Assembly (NCBI GenBank): GCA_012518325.1
Contig: JAAYSR010000094.1
Location: 1 to 15,690 of the forward strand
From: Bacillota bacterium
Lineage (GTDB): Bacteria > Bacillota > Limnochordia > Darwinibacteriales > Darwinibacteriaceae
Direction: 5' to 3'
Length of the DNA: 15,690 nt
The position numbers were made by a program, and so were the translations under genes. The notes under the pieces were generated by a model, which was given only the letters and a program-made list of their open reading frames with translations, searched no databases and was not told the DNA's origin. Positions 7,639-14,587 of this stretch are shown here, piece after piece; position 1 is the stretch's first letter, and every line of letters starts with the position of its first letter.

Positions 7639-8688
7639 CTAGAGATAGGTCACATCAAAGTAGGTAGGCTCCTGGGGTAAAGGAACCTCGCCCATAGGCA
7701 CAAAAAAGAGATGGTACTTCAGCCTTACCCATGCCTTTTTGGCAATCTGATCATACCCCCTGTCCCGGGAGTTCAGGCAGGCCACCAGATAGTGGACATC
7801 ATTTTCCCGGGCAGCCAGCCGCACGCGTTCCAGGATATACATGAGGTCTTCCGGACGGTCTATGATCAAATCGTATAACTGCCATATTCTGATTGCATCG
7901 CCGATGTTTGGAATATGGGGAACGGACATAAACTTAGAACCAACTCTCAATACAGGACGGGCAGCTTTGTACAGCGTCGGCATATTCAGCACCCGCTGGG
8001 TGTAATCGGCGTTTGTGTCCCAGACTTTCACCGATGAGCCGCCGAAGCTAAACTTGCTGAACATGTAGCGCTCCTTAAGGTGGCCGGACCGAGGCGATTC
8101 CAAAAACAGATCCTGGGAGCCGAAGCTTTGTTCCAGCTCCCTGTATTCCTGCACAGGATCAACCGCCTTGATGACATTGACCTTGCCCACTCCTGTTCGA
8201 TCTCTGCAGAACCTCCCGTGGACGGGCATAGTCAAAAACTCCCTTGTTTCCACAGCCTTTGCCCCAAACTTCTGCAGAACGCCTATAGACCTCTCATTGT
8301 CTTCCTTAACATATCCGAAGATGAACTTCAGGTCCTGACGTTCGATCTCTTTTTTCACCGCCTGCCACAGCCTAAGCATATGGCGGGGAAGGCCCGTCTG
8401 GGCAAGGGGATTTGAACGCCAGTCGAAAATCAGTCCGCCCCGTACTGCCTCCCCTCCAAGCCTCACTGTAACCGGGCCAACTCCCATTATGCCTAAGATG
8501 TCCTGCTGGTTTTCGTCTTCGGCAACCAGCAAGATCGGTTCTTCAAATTTCTTGGCGCGGATAAAGTAGTCTTTCCGTTCACTCACCAATTTGATCTGAT
8601 CGCCCTGGGGCGTCAGCTGTTCAATGGCAATCAGCTTCGCATTGTCTTCAGGTACAGCTGCCCGAACATGCAAATTCTCCACCTTCAT
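7639..8688 (-). CDS. GNAT family N-acetyltransferase
   Basis: About 349 residues. The N-terminal part shows a GNAT fold: VRAAVPEDNAKLIAIEQL, a central strand ending IMGVGPVTVRLGG, then RSNPLAQTGLPRHML, which occupies the acetyl-CoA pyrophosphate-binding loop position, and IFGYVKEDNERSIGVLQKFGAK, the usual end of the domain. The remaining 190 or so residues form a second region containing IPNIGDAIRIWQLYD; GNAT proteins of this length often carry a second, degenerate acetyltransferase domain, which fits but is not proven. Start is uncertain: ATG 8686-8688 is taken; TTG 8671-8673 has a better binding site (AAGGTGGAG), and TTG 8710-8712 would be longer. First gene of a four-gene operon behind the promoter at 8753-8782. 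Acceptor unknown. Confidence 0.82.
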   Translation of the reverse strand: MKVENLHVRAAVPEDNAKLIAIEQLTPQGDQIKLVSERKDYFIRAKKFEEPILLVAEDENQQDILGIMGVGPVTVRLGGEAVRGGLIFDWRSNPLAQTGLPRHMLRLWQAVKKEIERQDLKFIFGYVKEDNERSIGVLQKFGAKAVETREFLTMPVHGRFCRDRTGVGKVNVIKAVDPVQEYRELEQSFGSQDLFLESPRSGHLKERYMFSKFSFGGSSVKVWDTNADYTQRVLNMPTLYKAARPVLRVGSKFMSVPHIPNIGDAIRIWQLYDLIIDRPEDLMYILERVRLAARENDVHYLVACLNSRDRGYDQIAKKAWVRLKYHLFFVPMGEVPLPQEPTYFDVTYL

Positions 8689-8752
8689 TCCGTTTATTTT
8701 CAATTTCTCCAAACGACTGTCAATCTAGGGATATATATGGTATTATCGAAGT

Positions 8753-8782
8753 GTTATACCTACATCAATTATAGATTGTCCA
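8753..8782 (-). promoter_or_regulatory. Promoter for the GNAT-Nudix-PhzF-kinase operon
   Basis: Minus-strand TGGACA (8777-8782) and TATAAC (8753-8758), each one mismatch from consensus, are separated by 18 bases. They lie in the 113-base gap between the divergent GNAT and ATP-grasp genes and would start transcription about 50-60 bases before the acetyltransferase. Confidence 0.5.
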
Positions 8783-8801
8783 TCAATGGGAGGCAAGGAT
8801 A

Positions 8802-10055
8802 TTGAAAGTACTAGTCACACTGGCCAACACGCCAACTGGTCTGTTTATGGTCCGTCGTTTACACGCCCTGGGTTACAAAGTGACGGTCATAGACTCACAT
8901 TCCCGCAGTTTCGCATCGTATTCCAACGGGGTCAGCAAGAGAATCATTGCTCCCTCCCTGCTGCACGAACCCTACGGCTATGCCAAAACCGTCCTTGACG
9001 AACTGAAACGTGAGCAATACGACTTTTACGTTCCATGCTTAGAAGACGGTTTTTTAATGGCACATTATAAAGACATTATTCAGAAATACACAAAGATGGT
9101 CTCCATGTCCTATCAAGAGATCACCCGTGCCCACAGCAAGCACGCCATGCGCGAATATGCCGCAGAAGCCAATGTCCGCATGCCGGTAACCCAAGCCCCG
9201 GATTCCTTGAAAAGTGCTTTCAAGCTGTTGGAGGACTTGAATTCGCCAGTCGTAATCAAGCCCCGGGTCGCCTGCAACGCCCATGGGCAGAAAGTTGTCA
9301 TGGACCCCAAGAAGGCCGTCTGGGAGTACGGGCAAATCGTCAAGAAGTACGGACTGGAGGAGCAGCTTCCCATTGTCCAGCAGTACATCACGGGGAGACT
9401 TGTTTCCACTGTAAATCTTGCAGTAAACGGAGAAGTAAAGGGAAAAGTAGTGTTCCGGGCGTTGCGCACTGTCCCCACATCGGGCGGAACAAGCTCCTAT
9501 CGGGAGACAATTTCCTCGCCGGAGGCAGAGCTCTTTGACGCACGTTTGATCAAACACTTTAACTGGACGGGCTTTATAAGTTTTGACTATATGGAAGAGG
9601 AATCCACTGGAAAGCTCTATCTGATTGACTGCAATCCCCGCATCGCTCCTGGGGCAATCCTCGCTTACCATGCAGGCGTGGATTTAATGGGCGCCTTTGC
9701 GGAACTGGCACAGGGCAAAGACATTGCAGCGTTGCCCAGACAGCAGGACGGTGTCCGCTGTAAGCTGGTTTTCTTAGATCTGGGCTGGCTGTTATACAAC
9801 CTTATCGACAAGGACCTGACTTCTAAGGAGAAGTTTGCATGCTTCAAGGCTTGGATCAAGAGGGAAAAATCCTACAAAGACATAGAAAGCATTCATGATC
9901 TGCGCCCCGCCTTTGCGCTTTGGACATTTCTTCTGCGCAACGTCGGCAGGCTCTTAGGTGATGACGGCGGAGAGATCTTCCTTGAGCATTCCCTGTTCGA
10001 CCAAGAAAAGTTCGAAAAGGGGCTGGCTGAGTCTGCCGCATCTCTGCTCTATTGA
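8802..10055 (+). CDS. ATP-grasp domain protein (carboxylate-amine/thiol ligase-like)
   Basis: A 417-residue cytosolic protein of the ATP-grasp superfamily, which activates a carboxylate with ATP and joins it to an amine or similar group. Visible: a Rossmann-like N-terminal domain (KVLVTLANTPTGLFMVRRL, then VTVIDSHSRSFASYS); the central ATP-grasp lysine strand VVIKPRV (about 148-154); VNGEVKGKVVFRALR; GFISFDYMEEESTGKLYLIDCNPRIAPG carrying the metal-binding Asp/Asn pair (D-x-N-P-R); and a helical C-terminal domain of about 110 residues. Start is TTG 8802-8804 with GGGAGG 8 bases upstream. It stands alone on the plus strand, divergent from the GNAT operon, and a terminator follows at 10119-10158. 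Substrate unknown; the layout resembles carbamoyl-phosphate-synthase-type ligases used in peptide or metabolite tailoring, but it has no biosynthetic cluster here. Confidence 0.87.
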   Translation: MKVLVTLANTPTGLFMVRRLHALGYKVTVIDSHSRSFASYSNGVSKRIIAPSLLHEPYGYAKTVLDELKREQYDFYVPCLEDGFLMAHYKDIIQKYTKMVSMSYQEITRAHSKHAMREYAAEANVRMPVTQAPDSLKSAFKLLEDLNSPVVIKPRVACNAHGQKVVMDPKKAVWEYGQIVKKYGLEEQLPIVQQYITGRLVSTVNLAVNGEVKGKVVFRALRTVPTSGGTSSYRETISSPEAELFDARLIKHFNWTGFISFDYMEEESTGKLYLIDCNPRIAPGAILAYHAGVDLMGAFAELAQGKDIAALPRQQDGVRCKLVFLDLGWLLYNLIDKDLTSKEKFACFKAWIKREKSYKDIESIHDLRPAFALWTFLLRNVGRLLGDDGGEIFLEHSLFDQEKFEKGLAESAASLLY

Positions 10056-10118
10056 GTTCAGCTGCTGCCGAAGTCGGCACAACTGTTGAGATCGCGCTTC
10101 AGCACACATTTGCGAACT

Positions 10119-10158
10119 GGGCATCCCGCATCGATCCGGGATGCCTTGCGTTTCTTCT
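10119..10158 (+). terminator. Terminator after the ATP-grasp gene
   Basis: A perfect 9-base stem, GGCATCCCG (10120-10128) with CGGGATGCC (10137-10145), is followed by TTGCGTTTCTTCT. The T-run is interrupted, so strength is uncertain, but it sits 64 bases past the stop. Confidence 0.65.
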
Positions 10159-10193
10159 AGGAGTATCCGCAGCAATACAGGCGTGCCTCCTAG
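10157..10193. repeat. Inverted repeat spanning the serine hydrolase stop
   Basis: CTAGGAG (10157-10163) and CTCCTAG (10187-10193) form a 7-base inverted repeat with a 23-base gap. The stop codon of the serine hydrolase (10190-10192) lies in one arm. No T-run follows on either strand, so it is not a normal terminator. Confidence 0.4.
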
Positions 10194-11080
10194 AGCTTGG
10201 GCAGAATGTCGCTCCACATTGCCCTCAGGATGTCCATGTGATTATGCTCATTGTGGGCAGTAGCAGTTATGACTGCCTGCCAGTCCGGCAGAACAACGCA
10301 GAGCTGGCCGTACATGCCGTCGGCCCTGTAAGTGTTAGGAGGTGTGCACTTCCAGACCTGAAAACCGTAGCCGCCGTTGTTTTCGGTGTCGTCATTGGCG
10401 CTCGTATCAACCCACTTTGTATGCATGCGGCGTACGTAGTCTGCCGAGACAATCTCCTCATCTTTGTACACTCCATTTTGCAGGAGCATGATTCCAAGGC
10501 GCGACAGTTCTTCGGTTGTCAGATACAGCCCGCTGGCACAGAATGTGTGCCCCTGGGGGCAGCTCCCCCACTGGGGATTCCAGATCTCAAGCTTGTCAAA
10601 GAGGCGAGGCATCAGGTACTCCCGCATCGTCAGTCCGCTGACCTTTTCCACAACACGTCCCAGCATGTAAGTGCAAAGGTTTTCGTAGTAGAAGCTCGAA
10701 CCGGCTTCCGCTTTCATCGGCGTGCTGAAAAAAAGCTCGGCGAGCTCCATCGTCCTGTAAAGCTCAAAGTCCTCAAACATGTGCCCCGAACTCATCTGCA
10801 AGAGATGCTCGACAGTGATCTTCTCAGATCCCGGCTGGGCAATATCCTTGAATTCAGGGAAAAAGTCAAGTACACAGTCTGACAGCTGCAGACGTCCCTC
10901 TCCCTCTGCAATCCCCACACCGACCGCGGCAAAGGTCTTGGAGGCTGAATACATGTTCTCCCTGTCATTGCTGCGAAAACGGTGCTCTGCAATGGTGCTG
11001 CCTGCCTGATAAACGTGGATGCCGTAAACACCTAGATTCCTTTCCAGAACTGACAATCTGAAATCCGTCAACAGACTCAT
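10190..11080 (-). CDS. Serine hydrolase of the beta-lactamase / penicillin-binding protein fold
   Basis: A 296-residue class C beta-lactamase-related serine hydrolase (COG1680-type). Active-site motifs: SxxK as S45-A-S-K48 (MYSASKTFAAVG), the YxN motif in FYYENLCTYMLGR, and a third motif region ADGMYGQLCVVLP replacing the classical KTG or HxG. Also visible are TVEHLLQMSSG and ASGLYLTTEELSRLGIMLL, typical of the family. No signal peptide is seen, so it is probably cytoplasmic, where relatives act as esterases, amidases or peptidases. It should not be read as a resistance gene. Start ATG 11078-11080 has an excellent AAGGAGGG site 5 bases upstream. It lies 15 bases after the phospholipase-C-like gene, in one operon. 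Confidence 0.9.
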   Translation of the reverse strand: MSLLTDFRLSVLERNLGVYGIHVYQAGSTIAEHRFRSNDRENMYSASKTFAAVGVGIAEGEGRLQLSDCVLDFFPEFKDIAQPGSEKITVEHLLQMSSGHMFEDFELYRTMELAELFFSTPMKAEAGSSFYYENLCTYMLGRVVEKVSGLTMREYLMPRLFDKLEIWNPQWGSCPQGHTFCASGLYLTTEELSRLGIMLLQNGVYKDEEIVSADYVRRMHTKWVDTSANDDTENNGGYGFQVWKCTPPNTYRADGMYGQLCVVLPDWQAVITATAHNEHNHMDILRAMWSDILPKL

Positions 11081-11095
11081 GCTGTCCCTCCTTAG

Positions 11096-11716
11096 TTATA
11101 ATCCCTGTTCAATCAAGTGTCGATGTGCCTCCAAACATGCCCGTGCAGACTGGTCCAAAAAATCCAGCACCTCAGCGAAATGCCAGAACTCCAACTCTTC
11201 ATCCTTGGCTGCATCCTTTTGCTCGAAATCACGGCGCAGTGCTTGGATCAGCTTCGGCAGATGCCGATGATCCATTTCATCCATTAAATCCCCAGCTCCG
11301 CCAGGGTTAAGATCATGCAGCTTGAGGGAGTGATGATCGATGATTCTCCCGTTCAGCCGCCAGAAATCCCTGTAGTTTTTCTGAAGAGCCTCTTGCTGCT
11401 CTTTTGGAGACAGACATTTGACTTTTTTGTAATAAAACTCCTTCCGCCAATACTCATCCGCGATGAGATGAAAGTAGTAACCGAGGTGAAAAGGGGAAGG
11501 CCGACCGGTCAGATACTTACTGATGAAGGCGCCGTAGTCTGTATAGGTCTCGCCTTGTTTGCTTCTAAGAGAAAAATGCGTTGCATGGTACTGCGATGTG
11601 CCCATATAGGCGTGAACATCCGGTGCCAGGGAGCCGAGGTAGAAGGCGGTATCCTGAATCCGCAGCGACTTGTTCACCATCGATGCTATGCAGTAGTGCA
11701 TAATCCGCGATCCCAT
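11096..11716 (-). CDS. Zinc-dependent phospholipase C family protein
   Basis: A 206-residue protein resembling the zinc-dependent phospholipase C/S1-P1 nuclease-like family. Putative metal ligands are visible in order: His7 (IMHYCIAS), Asp33 in GSLAPDVH, His47 in ATHFS, and His83/Asp87 in GYYFHLIADEYW, with a later IIDHHSLKLHD segment. No signal peptide is present, unlike secreted clostridial phospholipases C, so this is probably an intracellular hydrolase of unknown substrate. Start ATG 11714-11716 has GGAGGGGGGAGGAGG directly upstream, giving a GGAGGG site at 8 bases. It is the first gene of a two-gene unit with the serine hydrolase and is divergent from the DUF554 gene. Confidence 0.75.
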   Translation of the reverse strand: MGSRIMHYCIASMVNKSLRIQDTAFYLGSLAPDVHAYMGTSQYHATHFSLRSKQGETYTDYGAFISKYLTGRPSPFHLGYYFHLIADEYWRKEFYYKKVKCLSPKEQQEALQKNYRDFWRLNGRIIDHHSLKLHDLNPGGAGDLMDEMDHRHLPKLIQALRRDFEQKDAAKDEELEFWHFAEVLDFLDQSARACLEAHRHLIEQGL

Positions 11717-11777
11717 CCTCCTCCCCCCTCCGGCATCTAACGCAATGCTGTCCTATTCTTCCCCCAGCTTCGCATTA

Positions 11778-11790
11778 CCTGCCGGGCAGG
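11778..11790. repeat. Short palindrome in the divergent intergenic region
   Basis: CCTGCC/GGCAGG around a single central base, between the phospholipase-like and DUF554 genes. It could be an operator or chance; no convincing promoter hexamers flank it in the gap 11717-11852. Confidence 0.2.
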
Positions 11791-11852
11791 AAGGGAAGTT
11801 TCGATAACGAGCAGAACTCTTTAGTACAGAATGATTCGTGGAGGTTATGCCA

Positions 11853-12536
11853 GTGGTTTTACTCGGTGCAGCAGTTAATTTCATCGCCATCGTCAGCGGA
11901 GCGCTTCTCGGCCGGGCAGTGCGCCTTCCAGAGCGCATGCGCCAGACGATAATGCAGGCCCTTGCTCTGGCGGTTTTGATCACTGGCATCTCCATGGGGC
12001 TGGAGAGCAATAACATGCTGATTCCCATCGCCTCCCTGGCCATCGGCAGCATTCTGGGAGAGCTCCTGAACATAGAAGCCGGCATAGCCAGCCTGGGCGA
12101 AAAGCTGCAGGGTCTCGGGGGCAGGAGGCCGGCAGGGTCAGCCGATTTCACCCAAGGCTTCCTGGCTGCCACTCTCACCTACTGCATTGGGGCGATGGCC
12201 GTCATCGGCAGCCTCAACAGCGGACTCACAGGCGACCACCAGGTGCTTTATGCCAAGTCTTTGATTGACGGAGTAACCGCCATCTTCTTTTCCGCTTCTC
12301 TGGGAATCGGTGTTGCTTTCTCGGCTGTACCTGTCTTCGTCTACCAGGGAAGTATTGCACTTTTGGCCACAGTCCTTGCCCCTTGCCTCAGCGGTCCGGT
12401 TCTTGCTGAGCTCACTGCAACCGGAGGCATATTAATCATCGGGATCGCCCTCAATATGCTGGGACTGACCAAACTGCGCTTAGGCAATATGCTCCCTGCC
12501 ATCGCCGCCGCTGTGCTGCTGGCACTTATCACTTAA
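11853..12536 (+). CDS. DUF554 family membrane protein
   Basis: About 227 residues, an integral membrane protein of the DUF554 (YdfK/YqgA-like) family, function unknown; membership is clear from the N-terminus GAAVNFIAIVSGALLGR, the GISMGLES turn, ASLAIGSILGELLNIE, TLTYCIGAMAVIGSLNSGLTGDH, KSLIDGVTAIFFSASLGIGVAFSA and the C-terminal ATGGILIIGIALNMLGLTKLRLGNMLPAI. Roughly seven hydrophobic segments are visible. I took GTG 11853-11855 as start because GGAGGT lies 7 bases upstream; ATG 11847-11849 sits only 1-2 bases from that site, and GTG 11838 precedes it. It is monocistronic on the plus strand and its stop overlaps the end of the convergent small gene by 8 bases. Confidence 0.9.
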   Translation: MVLLGAAVNFIAIVSGALLGRAVRLPERMRQTIMQALALAVLITGISMGLESNNMLIPIASLAIGSILGELLNIEAGIASLGEKLQGLGGRRPAGSADFTQGFLAATLTYCIGAMAVIGSLNSGLTGDHQVLYAKSLIDGVTAIFFSASLGIGVAFSAVPVFVYQGSIALLATVLAPCLSGPVLAELTATGGILIIGIALNMLGLTKLRLGNMLPAIAAAVLLALIT

Positions 12537-12864
12537 TCTGCCTGTAGTCCACCAAGGGCAGGACATTAACCACCGGTTCTTCATAGGGATGAACTTCATA
12601 AATCTTTTCAACTGTCTGCTGCAGTAAACCTCCACTGCAGCGAAACTCCAGCTTGCATTCGGGTGCACAGCTTATTTCGCCTACGCTGCCGCTGTGAGGA
12701 TTAGCACCCTCCAAGGGCCTCCAATAGCCCGTGACCTTGGCAGCCGAAAGCACATGATCATAATCTCCAACCTTCAAGACACCCAGCGCGTTGAGCTGTT
12801 CCCTCATTGCGTCCACGTATCCTTCCGGTATAAAGACCTCGACCTTAAACTCAGCTGTATACAT
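12529..12864 (-). CDS. Stand-alone Nif3/CutA-like (PII-fold) small protein
   Basis: A 111-residue cytosolic protein resembling the PII/CutA-like domain that is inserted in bacterial Nif3 (YqfO) proteins. It shows FKVEVFIPEGYVDAMREQLNALG, then a glycine-rich GDYDHV..., and a C-terminal KIYEVHPYEEPVVNVLPL, the hallmark HPYEEPV-type ending of that domain. Such proteins form trimers and the family may bind metal or small ligands; no activity is known. Start ATG 12862-12864 has GGGAGGT 7 bases upstream; a TTG at 12909 is less likely. It follows aspS by 62 bases and may be cotranscribed with it, placing it under T-box control (inference). It converges on and overlaps the DUF554 gene by 8 bases. Confidence 0.78.
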   Translation of the reverse strand: MYTAEFKVEVFIPEGYVDAMREQLNALGVLKVGDYDHVLSAAKVTGYWRPLEGANPHSGSVGEISCAPECKLEFRCSGGLLQQTVEKIYEVHPYEEPVVNVLPLVDYRQIK

Positions 12865-12926
12865 GCTTATTACCTCCCGCGTTCGGTATTCAGAAAAAAA
12901 TTTCACCAAACAGCCGCTTTTCCCTC

Positions 12927-14210
12927 CTAAGGCGCCAGCCGATGGCGATCCCTGGGAAACAGGCTGGCCTCACGGATGTTTTTCAAGCCGATGATCTGGG
13001 CAGTAAGCCGCTCCAAGCCGATGGCCAAGCCGCCGTGGGGAGGCATGCCCAGGGAAAAACTGCTCAGGTAGGACTTAAAGTCATCTGGCTCCAGCCCCTT
13101 CCTCCGCATATTAGCAACTAAAGCATCGTGCTGGTGGATGCGCTGTCCGCCTGTGGTAATCTCCAGTCCGCGAAACAGCAGGTCAAAGCTGGCAGTCAGC
13201 TCCTCACCTTTAGGCATGGTATACATAGGCCGCTTAGTCCAGGGGTAGTCAGTGACATACACAAACTCACTGCCTGTCTGTTCCAGGAAGTACTGGCTGA
13301 GGAGTCTTTCCCCTTCAGGATCCAGATCCGGTTCCTGATGTATCTTGCCGTATTCCCCTTCCAGAATCTCAAGGGCTTCAGCCAGGGCTATTCTGGGGAT
13401 CTGGGGCACTTCCGGAACAGTCAACCCAAGAACTTCCAGCTCCTTGCCGCACTTCGCTGCAACAGACGAAAACATTGAAGCCAAGAGCTCATTTTGCAGG
13501 TCCATGATATCATGCTCGTCTTCAATAAACCCCATTTCCAAGTCCAGACTGACATACTCGTTTAAATGGCGGGACGTGGCATGCTTTTCTGCGCGATAAA
13601 CCTGGCCGATCTCATAGACACGCTCATAGCCTGCCCCAACCAGCATCTGCTTGTAAAACTGGGGGCTTTGTGCCAGGTAGGCGGTTTCTTCGAAGTACTC
13701 CACAGGAAAGAGTTCAGTGCCCCCTTCCGTGCCGCTGGCCACAATCTTAGGCGTAAACACCTGAACAAAGCCTTGGCTGTTGAGGAAATCCTGGAATGCC
13801 TGAACCAACGCTGCCTGTATCTTGAAAACCGCATTGGTCTTAGCATGCCTGAGACTCAGCACTCGGTGATCCAGGGCAAGTTCCAGGGGGATGTTCAGTT
13901 CTTCCCCATTGACATTGAAGGGAAGCTGATCTGCAAACGCCAGCACCTCTATTTCCTCTGCTGCTAACTCAAATCCCAGCCTGGAGCGGGGTTCTGCCTT
14001 GACAACTCCCCTAATTTTCACCACGCTTTCGGTACTGATGGGCTGCGCTTTGAGCAACGCCGGATCAAGCACCGCCTGTACCGTTCCGCTGCGGTCACGG
14101 AGGAGTAAAAAGGTCACCTTGCTTAAGATCCGCATGCGAAGCACCCAGCCCATTACTGTTACTTCCTGACCTAGGCAGCTGCCCAGTTCTGCTGTAAGCA
14201 CTCTTTTCAT
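12927..14210 (-). CDS. aspS: Aspartyl-tRNA synthetase, archaeal type (possibly non-discriminating)
   Basis: Charges tRNA with aspartate in the cytosol. At 427 residues it is the short archaeal/eukaryotic type (AspRS2), lacking the large insertion of the roughly 590-residue bacterial AspRS. An anticodon-binding OB domain (about 1-105, GWVLRMR..., LLRDRSGTVQ) precedes the class IIb catalytic core: TPKIVASGTEGGTELFPVEYF (153-172), motif 2 in YRAEKHATSRHLNEYVSLDLE (205-225), and motif 3 GGLAIGLERL (393-402). LAQSPQFYKQ favours AspRS over AsnRS. Bacterial copies of this type often also charge tRNA-Asn with Asp, for later amidation by GatCAB; specificity cannot be settled here. Start ATG 14208-14210 has AGGAAG 6 bases upstream; expression is controlled by the T-box leader. 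Confidence 0.93.
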   Translation of the reverse strand: MKRVLTAELGSCLGQEVTVMGWVLRMRILSKVTFLLLRDRSGTVQAVLDPALLKAQPISTESVVKIRGVVKAEPRSRLGFELAAEEIEVLAFADQLPFNVNGEELNIPLELALDHRVLSLRHAKTNAVFKIQAALVQAFQDFLNSQGFVQVFTPKIVASGTEGGTELFPVEYFEETAYLAQSPQFYKQMLVGAGYERVYEIGQVYRAEKHATSRHLNEYVSLDLEMGFIEDEHDIMDLQNELLASMFSSVAAKCGKELEVLGLTVPEVPQIPRIALAEALEILEGEYGKIHQEPDLDPEGERLLSQYFLEQTGSEFVYVTDYPWTKRPMYTMPKGEELTASFDLLFRGLEITTGGQRIHQHDALVANMRRKGLEPDDFKSYLSSFSLGMPPHGGLAIGLERLTAQIIGLKNIREASLFPRDRHRLAP

Positions 14211-14230
14211 ATCGTTCTTCCTTTCTAGAA

Positions 14231-14263
14231 TAAATTCGCCCCTAGCCGACAAGGCTAGGGGCG
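14231..14263 (-). terminator. Second T-box terminator
   Basis: A perfect 11-base stem, CGCCCCTAGCC with GGCTAGGGGCG (14237-14263), loop of five, followed by AATTTATTC, a poor U-run. The T-box TAGGG/GCG can instead pair with its 5' arm. It ends 21 bases before the aspS ribosome binding site region. Confidence 0.8.
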
Positions 14264-14299
14264 TGCTGAACGCGGTGCCACCCTAGTTAACTCTGCCTA

Positions 14300-14330
14300 G
14301 AAAAAAATCTCGTCCGCCATGGGACGAGAT
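14300..14330 (-). terminator. First T-box terminator
   Basis: Minus-strand ATCTCGTCC (14322-14330) pairs with GGACGAGAT (14307-14315), loop of six, followed by seven U residues. The preceding T-box TGGG/ACGA can instead pair with TCGTCCCA to form the antiterminator. Confidence 0.9.
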
Positions 14331-14538
14331 GATCGTGGTACCACCCAAGTTTAACTCTAGGCAAGAGTTATCTTCAGTCCAGATAACGGTGGAAACCGGC
14401 ACATCCTTTTGATCAGATGGCAACTCCAAGGTGTCCGTCCATAAGGGATCCTTGCCAGGCTTGCACCCTCCCCGGCTCGCTAAGAAGCCTCCACCAATGG
14501 ACTCTCCTCTTCATCATCGTTCGTTCTGGTTTTCTTAC

Positions 14539-14567
14539 ATTAAACCAAAGTCCAAGGCGGCTGTCAA
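14539..14567 (-). promoter_or_regulatory. Promoter of the T-box/aspS transcript
   Basis: Consensus -35 TTGACA (14562-14567) and -10 TTTAAT (14539-14544) on the minus strand at the ideal 17-base spacing. The predicted start near 14532 lies just before Stem I. Confidence 0.88.
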
Positions 14568-14587
14568 GTGCCTTTTTCCCTTGCCGT

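Larger units (their letters stand above)
14211..14532 (-). promoter_or_regulatory. T-box riboswitch leader with duplicated antiterminator/terminator module
   Basis: A transcribed leader of about 320 bases that measures uncharged tRNA. Order along the transcript: Stem I (about 14416-14518, lower helix GATG/CATC, GTCCAT/ATGGAC above the specifier loop, distal AGCGAGCCGGGG... region); specifier GAC (Asp) at 14433-14435 followed by A; hairpin near 14352-14387 (Stem III, with two competing 7-base pairings); first T-box GGGTGGTACCACG (14334-14346) and terminator; second T-box AGGGTGGCACCGCG (14271-14284) and terminator. Both T-boxes can pair with the 5' arm of their own terminator to form an antiterminator. 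No second Stem I lies between them. Controls aspS. Confidence 0.9.

Noticed and set aside
8713..8801. Plus-strand promoter for the ATP-grasp gene (TATTAT at 8741-8746)
   Set aside because: The only -35 candidate is weak (CTGTCA at 18 bases), so I do not call it.
9054..9671. 205-codon minus-strand frame
   Set aside because: It is antisense to the ATP-grasp gene and shows no domain.
10052..10882. 276-codon plus-strand frame starting right after the ATP-grasp gene
   Set aside because: It is antisense to the serine hydrolase, whose SxxK and YxN motifs and excellent ribosome binding site are convincing; the terminator at 10119-10158 lies inside the frame.
10190..11080. Beta-lactam resistance gene
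   Set aside because: The fold family is broad, no signal peptide is visible, and the third active-site motif is non-classical.
11717..11852. Promoters for the divergent phospholipase-like and DUF554 genes
   Set aside because: Only poor hexamer matches (TTTCGA, TAGTAC) were seen.
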